This document shows positions 19,261 to 26,672 of a stretch of DNA of 54,136 bases, in pieces. Where the stretch lies: NCBI GenBank assembly GCA_003597995.1, contig QZJY01000007.1, forward strand, positions 1 to 54,136. The letters run 5' to 3'. The stretch is from Dehalococcoidia bacterium. GTDB taxonomy: Bacteria > Chloroflexota > Dehalococcoidia > Dehalococcoidales > UBA1222. A program made the position numbers and the translations under genes. The notes under the pieces are model-generated. The model worked only from the letters and a program-made list of their open reading frames with translations. It ran no database searches and was not told the DNA's origin. The first letter of the stretch is position 1, and each line of letters opens with the position of its first letter.

Positions 19261-19294
19261 TTGCCCCTTACGATCGCTCTACCTCGCCAAAACC

Positions 19295-19636
19295 TCAGTC
19301 AGCCCACTCGCAAATTTCGACCAGCCCTGCGTATTTTCCCTTATCATCTTTTATAGCGATGTAGCGCACGCGCACCTTGCGCCCGCCTTTCTCAGCCGGG
19401 TATTCCGACACGTCCTTGCGCCCGCTGCGCAGGTCGTCGATAACGCGGTTCACCTCATCACGGCTTTCAGGCTTGTGGCAGTTCTGAACGGTCGTGCCGA
19501 GAATGTCCGGCGTTCGCTTGAAGATGTGGTATTCGCTGTAATAACGGATGATGTCGCGCTCGTCGATATAGGTGATGTCCAGCGGCAGGGCGACGAGAAC
19601 GGCAAGCGCGACATTTTTAGGCAATTCACCGGGCAT
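19295..19636 (-). CDS. PAS-domain protein (DUF438-type PAS)
   Basis: The 113-residue protein is a single PAS fold: ALPLDITYIDERDIIRYYSE, then RTPDILGTTVQNCHKPES and VRYIAIKDDKGKYAGLVEICE. This pattern is that of the PAS domain found at the end of DUF438 proteins, some of which bind heme. There is no attached kinase or effector domain, so it may act by protein contact. A GGAGG site precedes ATG 19636. Confidence 0.83.
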   Translation of the reverse strand: MPGELPKNVALAVLVALPLDITYIDERDIIRYYSEYHIFKRTPDILGTTVQNCHKPESRDEVNRVIDDLRSGRKDVSEYPAEKGGRKVRVRYIAIKDDKGKYAGLVEICEWAD

Positions 19637-19720
19637 GGCTTATCCTCCAGAAAGAGTTGCTGAGACTATAACATTTTAGATGAAATCATTTCCACTCCGA
19701 AATCGCAAGGTAAGCGTCAT

Positions 19721-20281
19721 CTATCTTCTGCCTTGAGAGATTCCATTCGCGCTTTTCGCCGGATTTTCCTCGTCTTCCGCCCATTTCTGAGGATTGTACC
19801 GAACATATTCCCGAACCGAATTCAGATCGGTCTCGCCGCGGATAACGTGTTCATAATAGTTACGATGCCAGACGGGAGCGCCGGGGGTTTGGCGCAAAAC
19901 GTTGATTCTCCTTGCCGCAGCAGACTTTAACGAGCGGATGATAGTTGGAATAGAATTTGCAGTAGGTTTGCCAAATCGTTCCGTAGGGGCACGGCATGCC
20001 GTGCCCCTACTTGCTGCATCAATACTAATGATTGCATGAATGTGATTTGGCATAACGATAAATTCGTCTAGCGACGCATTGCTAAAATGTTTGGGTATCT
20101 CCAACAAGCACATGTGGACGATCCGCCCGCATTCATTCAACCGCACATCTCCATCTACAATCTCACCGAACATGTTTCGTTTGCCATGAGTGCAAATGGT
20201 GATAAAATACGCGCCGTTCTGGGCGTAATCGTATCCTGACAGGCGGATGGAGCGGCGGTCGCGGGTATTGTTCTCAGGCAT
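19721..20281 (-). CDS. REP-associated tyrosine transposase (RAYT, Y1 family), copy 2
   Basis: The 186-residue protein resembles RAYT copy 1: RRSIRLSGYDYAQNGAYFIT, the HUH motif MPNHIH (H80, H82) and NYYEHVIR (Y142/Y143). Residues 91-100 (SRGTACRAPT) are encoded by a perfect 28-bp palindrome, at the same place and in the same reading frame as in copy 1. A second palindrome of the family sits just upstream at 20309-20336. I chose ATG 20281; ATG 20305 is also possible, while a start further upstream would read into the palindrome. The ribosome site is weak. Confidence 0.86.
   Translation of the reverse strand: MPENNTRDRRSIRLSGYDYAQNGAYFITICTHGKRNMFGEIVDGDVRLNECGRIVHMCLLEIPKHFSNASLDEFIVMPNHIHAIISIDAASRGTACRAPTERFGKPTANSIPTIIRSLKSAAARRINVLRQTPGAPVWHRNYYEHVIRGETDLNSVREYVRYNPQKWAEDEENPAKSANGISQGRR
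19983..20010. repeat. Perfect 28-bp REP-type palindrome inside RAYT copy 2
   Basis: Arms GTAGGGGCACGGCA and its exact complement meet without a loop, fully inside the coding sequence. Confidence 0.95.
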
Positions 20282-20308
20282 TGTTTGATTGTGGTTATTA
20301 TACATCAC

Positions 20309-20336
20309 ACGGGGGCACGGCATGCCGTGCCCCTAC
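20309..20336. repeat. REP-type palindrome upstream of RAYT copy 2
   Basis: Same core as the 19983 copy, with the outermost two positions of the left arm changed (ACGGGGGC for GTAGGGGC). It lies between the divergent RAYT and ilvE genes, which fits the usual position of REPs beside their RAYT. Confidence 0.88.
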
Positions 20337-20357
20337 ACCACGGTTCACGCCCCACAC

Positions 20358-20386
20358 TTGCCCGAACTCGGCTCAAGGTTTATAAT
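20358..20386 (+). promoter_or_regulatory. Promoter of ilvE
   Basis: TTGCCC (20358-20363), 17 bases, TATAAT (20381-20386), about 36 bases before the ATG. The same TTGCCC/N17/TATAAT form is used for tRNA-Pro. Confidence 0.75.
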
Positions 20387-20422
20387 CCTTATTCTACTGC
20401 CGTAAAAAAGGAGATTAACGCT

Positions 20423-21340
20423 ATGCCTGCCATTGCTTTTTTCCAGAAAAAGTTCGTCCCCCTGCCTGAGGCCAGAGTCGGCGTTATGACCCAGGCCCTG
20501 CACTACGGCACCGCGCTGTTCGAGGGCATTCGCGGCAACTGGAACGCGGACAAAGGCGAAATGTACCTCTTCCGCCTGAAGGAGCACTACCAGCGCCTGC
20601 ATAACGGCGCCAAACTGCTCAAGATTTCGCTCGACTATTCGGTCGATGAGATGATTGCCCTGACCGTCGAACTCATCCGCAAGAATGGGTTCAAAGAGGA
20701 TACCTACGTCCGCCCGCTGGCGTATAAAAGCACCGAGCAGATGGGCGTGCGGCTGCACAACCTGGACGACGATTTCCTGATTTTCTGCATGCCCTGGGGG
20801 CGCTACCTCGACACCGATGCCTGCAAGTGCGGCGTTTCCTCGTGGCGCAGGCCTGACGACAACTGCATCCCGACCCAGGTGAAGGCCACCGGCATGTATA
20901 TCAACAACGCCCTGGCCAAGACCGAGGCTATCGAAAACGGCTACGACGAAGCCATCATGCTCGCCCCCGACGGACATGTCTCCGAGGGCAGCGGCGAGAA
21001 CATCTTCCTGGTGATTGACGGCAAGCTGCACACGCCGGCGACGCACAACAACATACTGGTCGGCATCACGCGCGACACCGTCATTCAACTGGCCAAGAAC
21101 GAACTGGGTATCGAGACGGTAGAGAGGTCTATCGACCGCGTCGAGCTTTACATGGCGCAGGAGTGCTTCCTCACCGGCACGGCGGCGCATCTTACCCCCG
21201 TTTCCGAGATAGACCGCCGCCCGCTGGGCGACGGCAAAGTAGGCCCGGTCACGGCGCAGTTAAAAAAGCTCTTCTTCGACACCATCAAGGGCAATCTGCC
21301 GCACTATATGGACTGGTGCACGCCGGTTTACAAGAAATAG
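20423..21340 (+). CDS. ilvE: Branched-chain amino acid aminotransferase
   Basis: The 305-residue class IV aminotransferase has the PLP lysine K154 in TQVKATGMYINNALAK, the fold-type IV element HYGTALFEGIRG and the cofactor-binding VSEGSGENIF and LVGITRDTVIQLA. IlvE makes the last step of leucine, isoleucine and valine synthesis. ATG 20423 follows AAGGAG at 20408-20413; an earlier in-frame start would run through the promoter. Flanked by a clear promoter and terminator, so it is monocistronic. D-amino-acid transaminase is a less likely alternative because of the length and sequence. Confidence 0.94.
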   Translation: MPAIAFFQKKFVPLPEARVGVMTQALHYGTALFEGIRGNWNADKGEMYLFRLKEHYQRLHNGAKLLKISLDYSVDEMIALTVELIRKNGFKEDTYVRPLAYKSTEQMGVRLHNLDDDFLIFCMPWGRYLDTDACKCGVSSWRRPDDNCIPTQVKATGMYINNALAKTEAIENGYDEAIMLAPDGHVSEGSGENIFLVIDGKLHTPATHNNILVGITRDTVIQLAKNELGIETVERSIDRVELYMAQECFLTGTAAHLTPVSEIDRRPLGDGKVGPVTAQLKKLFFDTIKGNLPHYMDWCTPVYKK

Positions 21341-21365
21341 AGATTATCCGAGGGTTGGATTAAGC

Positions 21366-21396
21366 AAGACGGCTGGCACAAACCAGCCGTCTTTTT
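21366..21396 (+). terminator. Rho-independent terminator after ilvE
   Basis: GACGGCTGG (21368-21376), loop CACAAA, CCAGCCGTC (21383-21391), then TTTTTG. It also marks the left border of the AT-rich island. Confidence 0.9.
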
Positions 21397-21508
21397 GTTT
21401 GCTCTTGGAATGAAATTCCAAATCCCAATGTCTAAATCCTAAACGCGGGTTCAATAATGAAGTGCAACACTTGGAGGAGCAGGAAGGAGCCTGTTATTCT
21501 AAGTGGTT

Positions 21509-21667
21509 ATGGGAAAACAATGCCGGCATCTGAGTATTGATGAGAGGGAGCAAATAGCCCAGTTAAGGAACGAAGGCACAGCGCTGAGGGAGATCGCACG
21601 TCAACTCGGGCGCGATAAAGGGACTATATCGAGGGAATTGAAAACTGAGATAGACGGAACAAATTGA
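21509..21667 (+). pseudogene. IS30-family transposase fragment (N-terminal HTH only)
   Basis: ATG 21509 opens a 52-residue frame reading MGKQCRHLSIDEREQIAQLR then NEGTALREIARQLGRDKGTI and SRELK. This is the IS30-type helix-turn-helix (HTH_38). The DDE catalytic domain is missing, so this is a remnant. TTCAATAATGAAGTGCAACAC just upstream (about 21450-21470) could be part of an IS30 terminal inverted repeat. It lies at the border between ilvE and the low-GC island. Confidence 0.75.
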
Positions 21668-21696
21668 GAACTGCCAGTAAGCTATCGTATTTTACG

Positions 21697-21884
21697 TGTT
21701 GCAAAATTTTCGCATCACGACCAATGTCGTGTTATGCAATTTAGCATATTTTTTAGCCATTGCCTGCTGCGCAGAAAACCTAAGTGTATGTGTTGCGAAG
21801 CACTTTTATGCACAAAGGAGCGCAAAAACTACGCATAGCCCCCCAGCAAATGTGCTGCAAAACGAACCTCCAAATTTTGCAATA
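21697..21884. repeat. 188-bp segment bounded by 14-bp inverted repeats
   Basis: GTGTTGCAAAATTT at the left end and the complement of GTATTGCAAAATTT at the right end (13 of 14 match). The interior is not convincingly coding. It may be a miniature mobile element remnant next to the IS30 fragment. No target duplication could be established by eye. Confidence 0.4.
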
Positions 21885-22024
21885 CAGAGTCACCACACAT
21901 GGCACTGCCTGGCATAGTGAATTACCTCACACTTGCACCCGGGCACATCATGGATTCGACTTCAGCCTTGTCTTAATTGAACACAACTAACTGATTAATA
22001 TAATAACTAGTATGCATAATGCAC

Positions 22025-22053
22025 TTGACTAACGAACCCGATTATGCTATTGT
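22025..22053 (+). promoter_or_regulatory. Promoter of the accessory three-gene island
   Basis: TTGACT (22025-22030), 17 bases, TATTGT (22048-22053), followed by AAAGGAGGAAG at 22060-22070 and the TTG start at 22075. The leader is very short. Confidence 0.55.
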
Positions 22054-22074
22054 TCGGTTAAAGGAGGAAGAAAT

Positions 22075-22563
22075 TTGGATACCAAACAAAGTATGAGGTT
22101 AGAAAGTTATTTCTTAAATGCACAACTCTTTCTGTGGGGTTTAGGGGGTGGGCAAAAAGGAACATACAGATGGCTTGAGCGGCATAATATATCATTTGAA
22201 CGCGGAAAATATGAACGTGTTAGTTCGCATCTGAAAGACACCATTGGGATAGGGAGAATTATAGAAGAAATAATTATCCCTCTTGTTAGAGAGCGTTTCC
22301 CCAAAGAAACTAGGGATTATTTACGAGAAAAGTGGAACAATCACAAGCTTCCCGAGCTTTTTGAAGTCAATAAACTTACGATTAATGACAACTTTGAAGA
22401 ACTAAAAGGGAAAGAAGGTGTCGGAGGACAATATCGACTTTGGCGGCCCTTCTTAGAGATCAGCACTCAGAATCCTACCTGGAATTATGTGGAAAGATGG
22501 GGGCAACTTGCACCTATTTGGTTTTTGGAAATTGAAGATATATTCCACGATGCCACGAAGTAA
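22075..22563 (+). CDS. Uncharacterised protein, first gene of accessory island
   Basis: I do not recognise this 162-residue protein. It is charged and rich in tryptophan (WGLGGGQKGTYRWLERHN, YRLWRPFLEI, NPTWNYVERWGQLAPIWFLEIED), with no signal peptide or membrane segment. Start TTG 22075 is chosen for its ideal spacing from GGAGG; ATG 22093 is the alternative. It has markedly lower GC than its neighbours. It is 36 bases ahead of the phosphatase-domain gene and probably in the same operon, so a shared function is plausible but unproven. Confidence 0.65.
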   Translation: MDTKQSMRLESYFLNAQLFLWGLGGGQKGTYRWLERHNISFERGKYERVSSHLKDTIGIGRIIEEIIIPLVRERFPKETRDYLREKWNNHKLPELFEVNKLTINDNFEELKGKEGVGGQYRLWRPFLEISTQNPTWNYVERWGQLAPIWFLEIEDIFHDATK

Positions 22564-22599
22564 AGACGAAGATTTGTAGGCTAACCAAGGGAGGTAAAA

Positions 22600-23301
22600 A
22601 TGCCCAACTTGAAGTCGAATATCGAATTTCAACTCAGAAAAGTAAAAGAACTAAGGAACTCATGTGGGAGAACTGAAATAATAACTCAACGTGATCTCGG
22701 GAAGGTAAAAGAGAAGGTTGGGGACGACCAGACTCTGCGTCTCTTAAAAACCGACCGAAGCGCTCTTCAGTTTGCCCGCAATTATTGCAACCGAAGTGAT
22801 GAACGAAAAGGGTTGGGCAAGGGCGAAAAATTTGCAGGGGTCGTGGTAGCACGGTTTGAAGACGAGTCCACAGACCCCAAGACAGTATTCTCGTCTATCC
22901 CTCCGAGTAGAATCGGAGGTCATAGTGCACCCCGCAAGGGCGGCACAACGACCTGGCTTTACTATGTTGAACCAGAAACTTGCAAGGCATTTCACGTGGT
23001 TACGCTTGCGGGAAAGAGATATGTCGGAGAAGAAGTAAAATCTGGAGGTATTCATGTGTCAAACTCAAATACGATATTCGTTGTCTGCGCGGGCAACACT
23101 TGCCGATCACCAATGGCGAAAATTATTTTGGAGAAAATGCTCCAGGATAATGGGCTGGGTACAAAATTCAAGGTAGATAGTGCGGCTTATAAGGGGCCTA
23201 CTGATACAAAGGCTCATCCGAACTCCCGGAAAGCAATCAAAGAACTTTATGGGGAAGACTTACTGGCTAACCATATACCGAAGAAGCTACCAAGGAAATG
23301 A
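22600..23301 (+). CDS. Unknown N-terminal domain plus first half of a low-molecular-weight protein tyrosine phosphatase
   Basis: Residues 1-150 of this 233-residue product are unrecognised (they include RKGGTTTWLYYVEPETCKAFHV). From residue 158 follows IFVVCAGNTCRSPMAKIILE, the phosphate-binding loop C-x5-R-S of LMW protein tyrosine phosphatases and arsenate-reductase relatives, then KVDSAAYKG...AHPNSRKAI. The frame stops at 23301 just after the HxP region. The rest of the phosphatase, from TEEATKEMIDEAKVIIVM on, is in the -1 frame and continues in the next gene. So the enzyme is split by a frameshift or made by coupled translation (ATGA overlap at 23298-23301). GGGAGG precedes ATG 22600. Confidence 0.75.
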   Translation: MPNLKSNIEFQLRKVKELRNSCGRTEIITQRDLGKVKEKVGDDQTLRLLKTDRSALQFARNYCNRSDERKGLGKGEKFAGVVVARFEDESTDPKTVFSSIPPSRIGGHSAPRKGGTTTWLYYVEPETCKAFHVVTLAGKRYVGEEVKSGGIHVSNSNTIFVVCAGNTCRSPMAKIILEKMLQDNGLGTKFKVDSAAYKGPTDTKAHPNSRKAIKELYGEDLLANHIPKKLPRK

Positions 23302-24251
23302 TTGATGAGGCGAAAGTTATCATAGTCATGGAAGAGCATATGAAAGCCAGTCTCCCACCAGACAAAGTTATTGTCTTGGGAATCCCGGATATTTGGAATT
23401 CCAACATTGACGCCTATAAAGCATGTGCACTCGAAATGAAGCAAGGCTTTCAGAAGTATTGGCCAAAGATAGTTAACGAGAGCCCTCAACTTCAGAAGGC
23501 TTCACCACCACCGAAATCTAAAATCGAAGAACAATTAGAACATTTCAATAAGCTAATAAAGAACTCTGGGCTGGACCCGTGGCCCTCTGCCCCAAAGGTA
23601 TGTGAAGAAGTTCTCAAAATTGCTAAAAGTGTTAATTATGGTCGAGGTGCCCATTCCAAAACCGTCACAAGGCTCATGCTGAATATGTATGATGACATGG
23701 TAGCTATTGATCTTATCAAACGTGTTAACAACAAGCGTATTCTTGCTGAGATAATCGGGTTGTCTCACGATATTGGAGTTGGCAAGGAAAAACCCAATGA
23801 AGAGCACAATGAAGCTGGCTGGCGGATGTTAAAAGAACAACTATGGGAATGTAATATCCTGGGTGATAACGAAAAGGATCCGCTCGCCTTGATAATGTAT
23901 GGCGTCTTCTATCACAGGGACGAGATTATTGACGGCAAGCTTAAGCCTTTAGGTGATATACCCCTTTGGGACTCTCGGGCTGCTGCCGAACTCGTGTCTT
24001 TAGTTCGAATCGCTGATGGTCTGGACCATGGTTATTCCACGGGTTCCCCAGATAAGATAGTGAAAGTGGAAATGGTTAGAACTCCTAAAGGGGTCGAGTG
24101 TAGGGTTTTCCCACGGTCTGGAGAGAATGTTGACTCATTTATCGCTAAATCTTACTCAAAACGTGAGGTATTTGAAGCCACGTTCGGTAAGTTAACATAT
24201 TGGTTACCTGGAGGAGGTGGCGGTTGGGTGCCTTGGAATCCAAATGACTAA
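23298..24251 (+). CDS. Second half of LMW tyrosine phosphatase fused to an HD-domain phosphohydrolase
   Basis: The first ~60 residues (MIDEAKVIIVMEEHMKASLP ... GIPDIWNSNIDAYKACALEM) complete the LMW phosphatase begun in the previous gene; the aspartate of IPDIW fits the general acid. Residues ~110-300 form an HD domain: AHSKTVTRLML, LSHDIGVGKE, EEHNEAGWRML, FYHRDEII and RIADGLDHGYS, as in the HD domain at the C-terminus of Ppx/GppA proteins. Such HD domains cleave phosphoesters of nucleotides or polyphosphate. The C-terminus is glycine-rich (LPGGGGGWVPW). The substrate is unknown. ATG 23298 overlaps the upstream stop by four bases. Confidence 0.78.
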   Translation: MIDEAKVIIVMEEHMKASLPPDKVIVLGIPDIWNSNIDAYKACALEMKQGFQKYWPKIVNESPQLQKASPPPKSKIEEQLEHFNKLIKNSGLDPWPSAPKVCEEVLKIAKSVNYGRGAHSKTVTRLMLNMYDDMVAIDLIKRVNNKRILAEIIGLSHDIGVGKEKPNEEHNEAGWRMLKEQLWECNILGDNEKDPLALIMYGVFYHRDEIIDGKLKPLGDIPLWDSRAAAELVSLVRIADGLDHGYSTGSPDKIVKVEMVRTPKGVECRVFPRSGENVDSFIAKSYSKREVFEATFGKLTYWLPGGGGGWVPWNPND

Positions 24252-24307
24252 ATTCATAATTCCAAAAAGAGTCTTTGGAAAATTTGAGATTTGTATTTTG
24301 AGCTTAT

Positions 24308-26494
24308 TTAGGATTTGGGATGGGCGGTTTGAGGGCTGGCAGGGTGTTCTTCCCCCACCCGCGCCACGCCTGTCACCCCCGCAATGGTCTCGATGCGGCT
24401 CATCAGGCGCGAGAGCTGCGGCAATCCGGTGGTCTCCACGTCGAAATAGAGTGAGGTGGTGTGGTCCTTGTGGGGGGTAACGTTCATGTTGGATATATTG
24501 ACCTTTTCTTCCGCCAGCAGCGTCGAGATATCCCGCACCAGCCCCACCCTGTCCCAAGCCTCCACCTGCATCTTCACCGGATAATGCACGTCAGCACGGC
24601 CCCACTCCACGCGCACCAGGCGCTCTTTTTCATCCTCATGCGTCACGTTGTAGCAGTCCTGCCGGTGGATGGTGATGCCGCGGTTGCGCGTAATATACCC
24701 GATGATAAGGTCGCCCGGCACCGGGTTGCAGCAGCGGGCTAAATTGGTGAGCAGGTCTCCCGAACCCAGCACCTGTATCCCTGACGTTGACGGCCTGACC
24801 GTCGCTTCCACTGCCGGTTTGGGCTGTTCCTGGGCCGCCAGCTTGAGGGCAATGGTCTGCACGCTGACGTCGCCGCAGCCGATGGCGGCGAAGAATTCGT
24901 CCATGTTTTCATATTTAAAAAGTTTGGCGATTGTCTCGCGGTCGCCCACGTCCAGCCCCAGGTGCTTGATCTCCTTGTCCAGCATCTCGCGGCCAAGCTC
25001 GATGTTCTCTTCGCGTTCCTGCTTCCTGAACCACTGGCGGATCTTCTCGCGGGCATGCGAGCTCTTGGCGAAACCCAGGTTGGGGCTCATCCAGTCCCGG
25101 TTGGGGCCTTTAGCCTTCTTGGAAACGATTATATCCACCACATTGCCATTGGAAAGCTGGAAATCCAGCGGCACCATGCGCCCGTTGACCTTGGCCCCGG
25201 CGCAACGGTTGCCCAGGTCGGTATGGATGCGGTAGGCGAAATCAATCGGCGTGGACCCTTTGGGCAGGTCTTTTATTTCGCCCTTGGGTGTGAAAACGAA
25301 AACCTGGTCGTTGAAAATATCCGTCTTGACCGATTCGAGGAATTCCTCGGCTCCTGCCAGCTCGCGGTGCCAGTCGATGAGCTGCCGCAGCCAGCCGATG
25401 CGTTCCTCGACCTCGATGTCCTTTTTGTCGCCTTCCTTGTAGCGCCAGTGGGCCGCCACGCCGAACTCGGCCACGCGGTGCATCTCGCGCGTGCGTATCT
25501 GGATTTCGAGGGGGGTGGTGCCTTTGAAGAGGACGGCGGTGTGCAGGGACTGGTATCCGTTGGGCTTGGGGTTGGCGATGTAGTCGTCGAAAGCGCCGGG
25601 GATGGGGTGCCACAGGTTATGCACCGTGCCCATGGCATGATAGCATTCAGGGATGGTATCGACAAGCACGCGCACTGCCAGCAGGTCGTATATCTCGTCG
25701 AACTGCCTCCCCTGGGCGGCGTAGCGTTCTATTTTTTGCGAGATGCTGTAAAGGTGCTTGGGACGCCCGGAGACATCGGCTTTGAGGCCCATACGTCCGA
25801 ACTCGTCGCGCAGTATCTGCATCACGCTGCCGACGATTTCCTCGCGTTCGGCGCGGCGGTTGGCCACCAGTTTGGCTATCTGGCTGTACTTGCGCGGTTC
25901 GATGTAATGGAAGGCCAAGTCCTCCAGTTGCCACTTGAGCTCCCATATACCTAAGCGGTGGGCCAGCGGGGCGTATATCTCCAGCGTCTCGCGGGCGATG
26001 GCCTTCTGGCGTTCGGGTGGAAGCGCCTCCAGCGTGCGCATGTTGTGCAATCTGTCGGCCAGCTTGATGAAGACCACTCTGAGGTCGTCGGCCATGGCCA
26101 CCAGCATCTTGCGCAGGTTTTCGGCCTGCTGTTCGCGCACCGAGGGGCGCTGCTGCAACTCTCCCGGCAGGGGCAGGGCCAGCCTGGAGAGCTTGCTCAC
26201 GCCGTCCACCAGGCGCGCTACGTCCGGCCCGAATTTGTCTCCTATCTGCTTGATGGTGATGCCGCAGTCTTCGGTGACATCGTGCAAGAGCGCCGCGGCC
26301 AGCGTGGTGGCATCCAGTTGCTGTTCAGCCAGCGTGAGGGCTACCTGGAAAGGGTGCTCCATGTAGGGGTCGCCCGACTTGCGCACCTGGCCTGCATGGG
26401 CGCTGGCGGCATAGTCGAAGGCGGCTGACACCAGCGTCAGTTTCTCGGGAGGAAGGTACTTGCCTGCTCTTTCCAGCAGCGCTTCAGCCGTCAT
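24308..26494 (-). CDS. Bifunctional (p)ppGpp synthetase/hydrolase, RelA/SpoT family
   Basis: This 728-residue long RSH protein has an intact hydrolase site (H47 in PYMEHP and H71-D72 in LLHDVTED), an intact synthetase region (FDEIYDLLAVRVLV, NPKPNGYQSLHTAV), a TGS domain (VFVFTPKGEIKDLPKGSTPIDFAYRIHT) and a C-terminal ACT domain (MQVEAWDRVGLVRDISTLLAEE). The TGS is followed by the conserved-cysteine zinc-finger region (LARCCNPVPGD). It makes and degrades the stringent-response alarmone. As the only long RSH in the window it probably serves both roles. The gene converges on the accessory HD gene, 56 bases apart. Confidence 0.95.
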   Translation of the reverse strand: MTAEALLERAGKYLPPEKLTLVSAAFDYAASAHAGQVRKSGDPYMEHPFQVALTLAEQQLDATTLAAALLHDVTEDCGITIKQIGDKFGPDVARLVDGVSKLSRLALPLPGELQQRPSVREQQAENLRKMLVAMADDLRVVFIKLADRLHNMRTLEALPPERQKAIARETLEIYAPLAHRLGIWELKWQLEDLAFHYIEPRKYSQIAKLVANRRAEREEIVGSVMQILRDEFGRMGLKADVSGRPKHLYSISQKIERYAAQGRQFDEIYDLLAVRVLVDTIPECYHAMGTVHNLWHPIPGAFDDYIANPKPNGYQSLHTAVLFKGTTPLEIQIRTREMHRVAEFGVAAHWRYKEGDKKDIEVEERIGWLRQLIDWHRELAGAEEFLESVKTDIFNDQVFVFTPKGEIKDLPKGSTPIDFAYRIHTDLGNRCAGAKVNGRMVPLDFQLSNGNVVDIIVSKKAKGPNRDWMSPNLGFAKSSHAREKIRQWFRKQEREENIELGREMLDKEIKHLGLDVGDRETIAKLFKYENMDEFFAAIGCGDVSVQTIALKLAAQEQPKPAVEATVRPSTSGIQVLGSGDLLTNLARCCNPVPGDLIIGYITRNRGITIHRQDCYNVTHEDEKERLVRVEWGRADVHYPVKMQVEAWDRVGLVRDISTLLAEEKVNISNMNVTPHKDHTTSLYFDVETTGLPQLSRLMSRIETIAGVTGVARVGEEHPASPQTAHPKS

Positions 26495-26569
26495 TGGTTT
26501 GCCTCAACTGCGGATGTGGAAATATGACATAAGTATAAATCAAGACTAGGTGGTTGGCAAAGGCTCAAG

Positions 26570-26672
26570 AGGAATTCCTCCCCTTTTCCCCGTTGTCATG
26601 CTGGAGCGGAGCGAAGCATCTTGGGGGAGGGGTATCCCCCCTTTTTTGTAAAGGGAGGTCAGGAGGGATTTT
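26570..26672. repeat. Dispersed stem-loop and GGAG-type repeat
   Basis: The short gap between the RSH and glycosyltransferase genes holds TTGTCATGCTGGAGCGGAGC and CCCCCTTTTTTGTAAAGGGAG fragments of the repeat families seen elsewhere. The glycosyltransferase reading frame ends in this repeat (AEENPS tail). Confidence 0.55.

Noticed and set aside
21696-21990. Two overlapping plus-strand frames of about 70 codons
   Set aside because: No ribosome sites or motifs and they overlap each other; they lie in the inverted-repeat segment and probably do not code.
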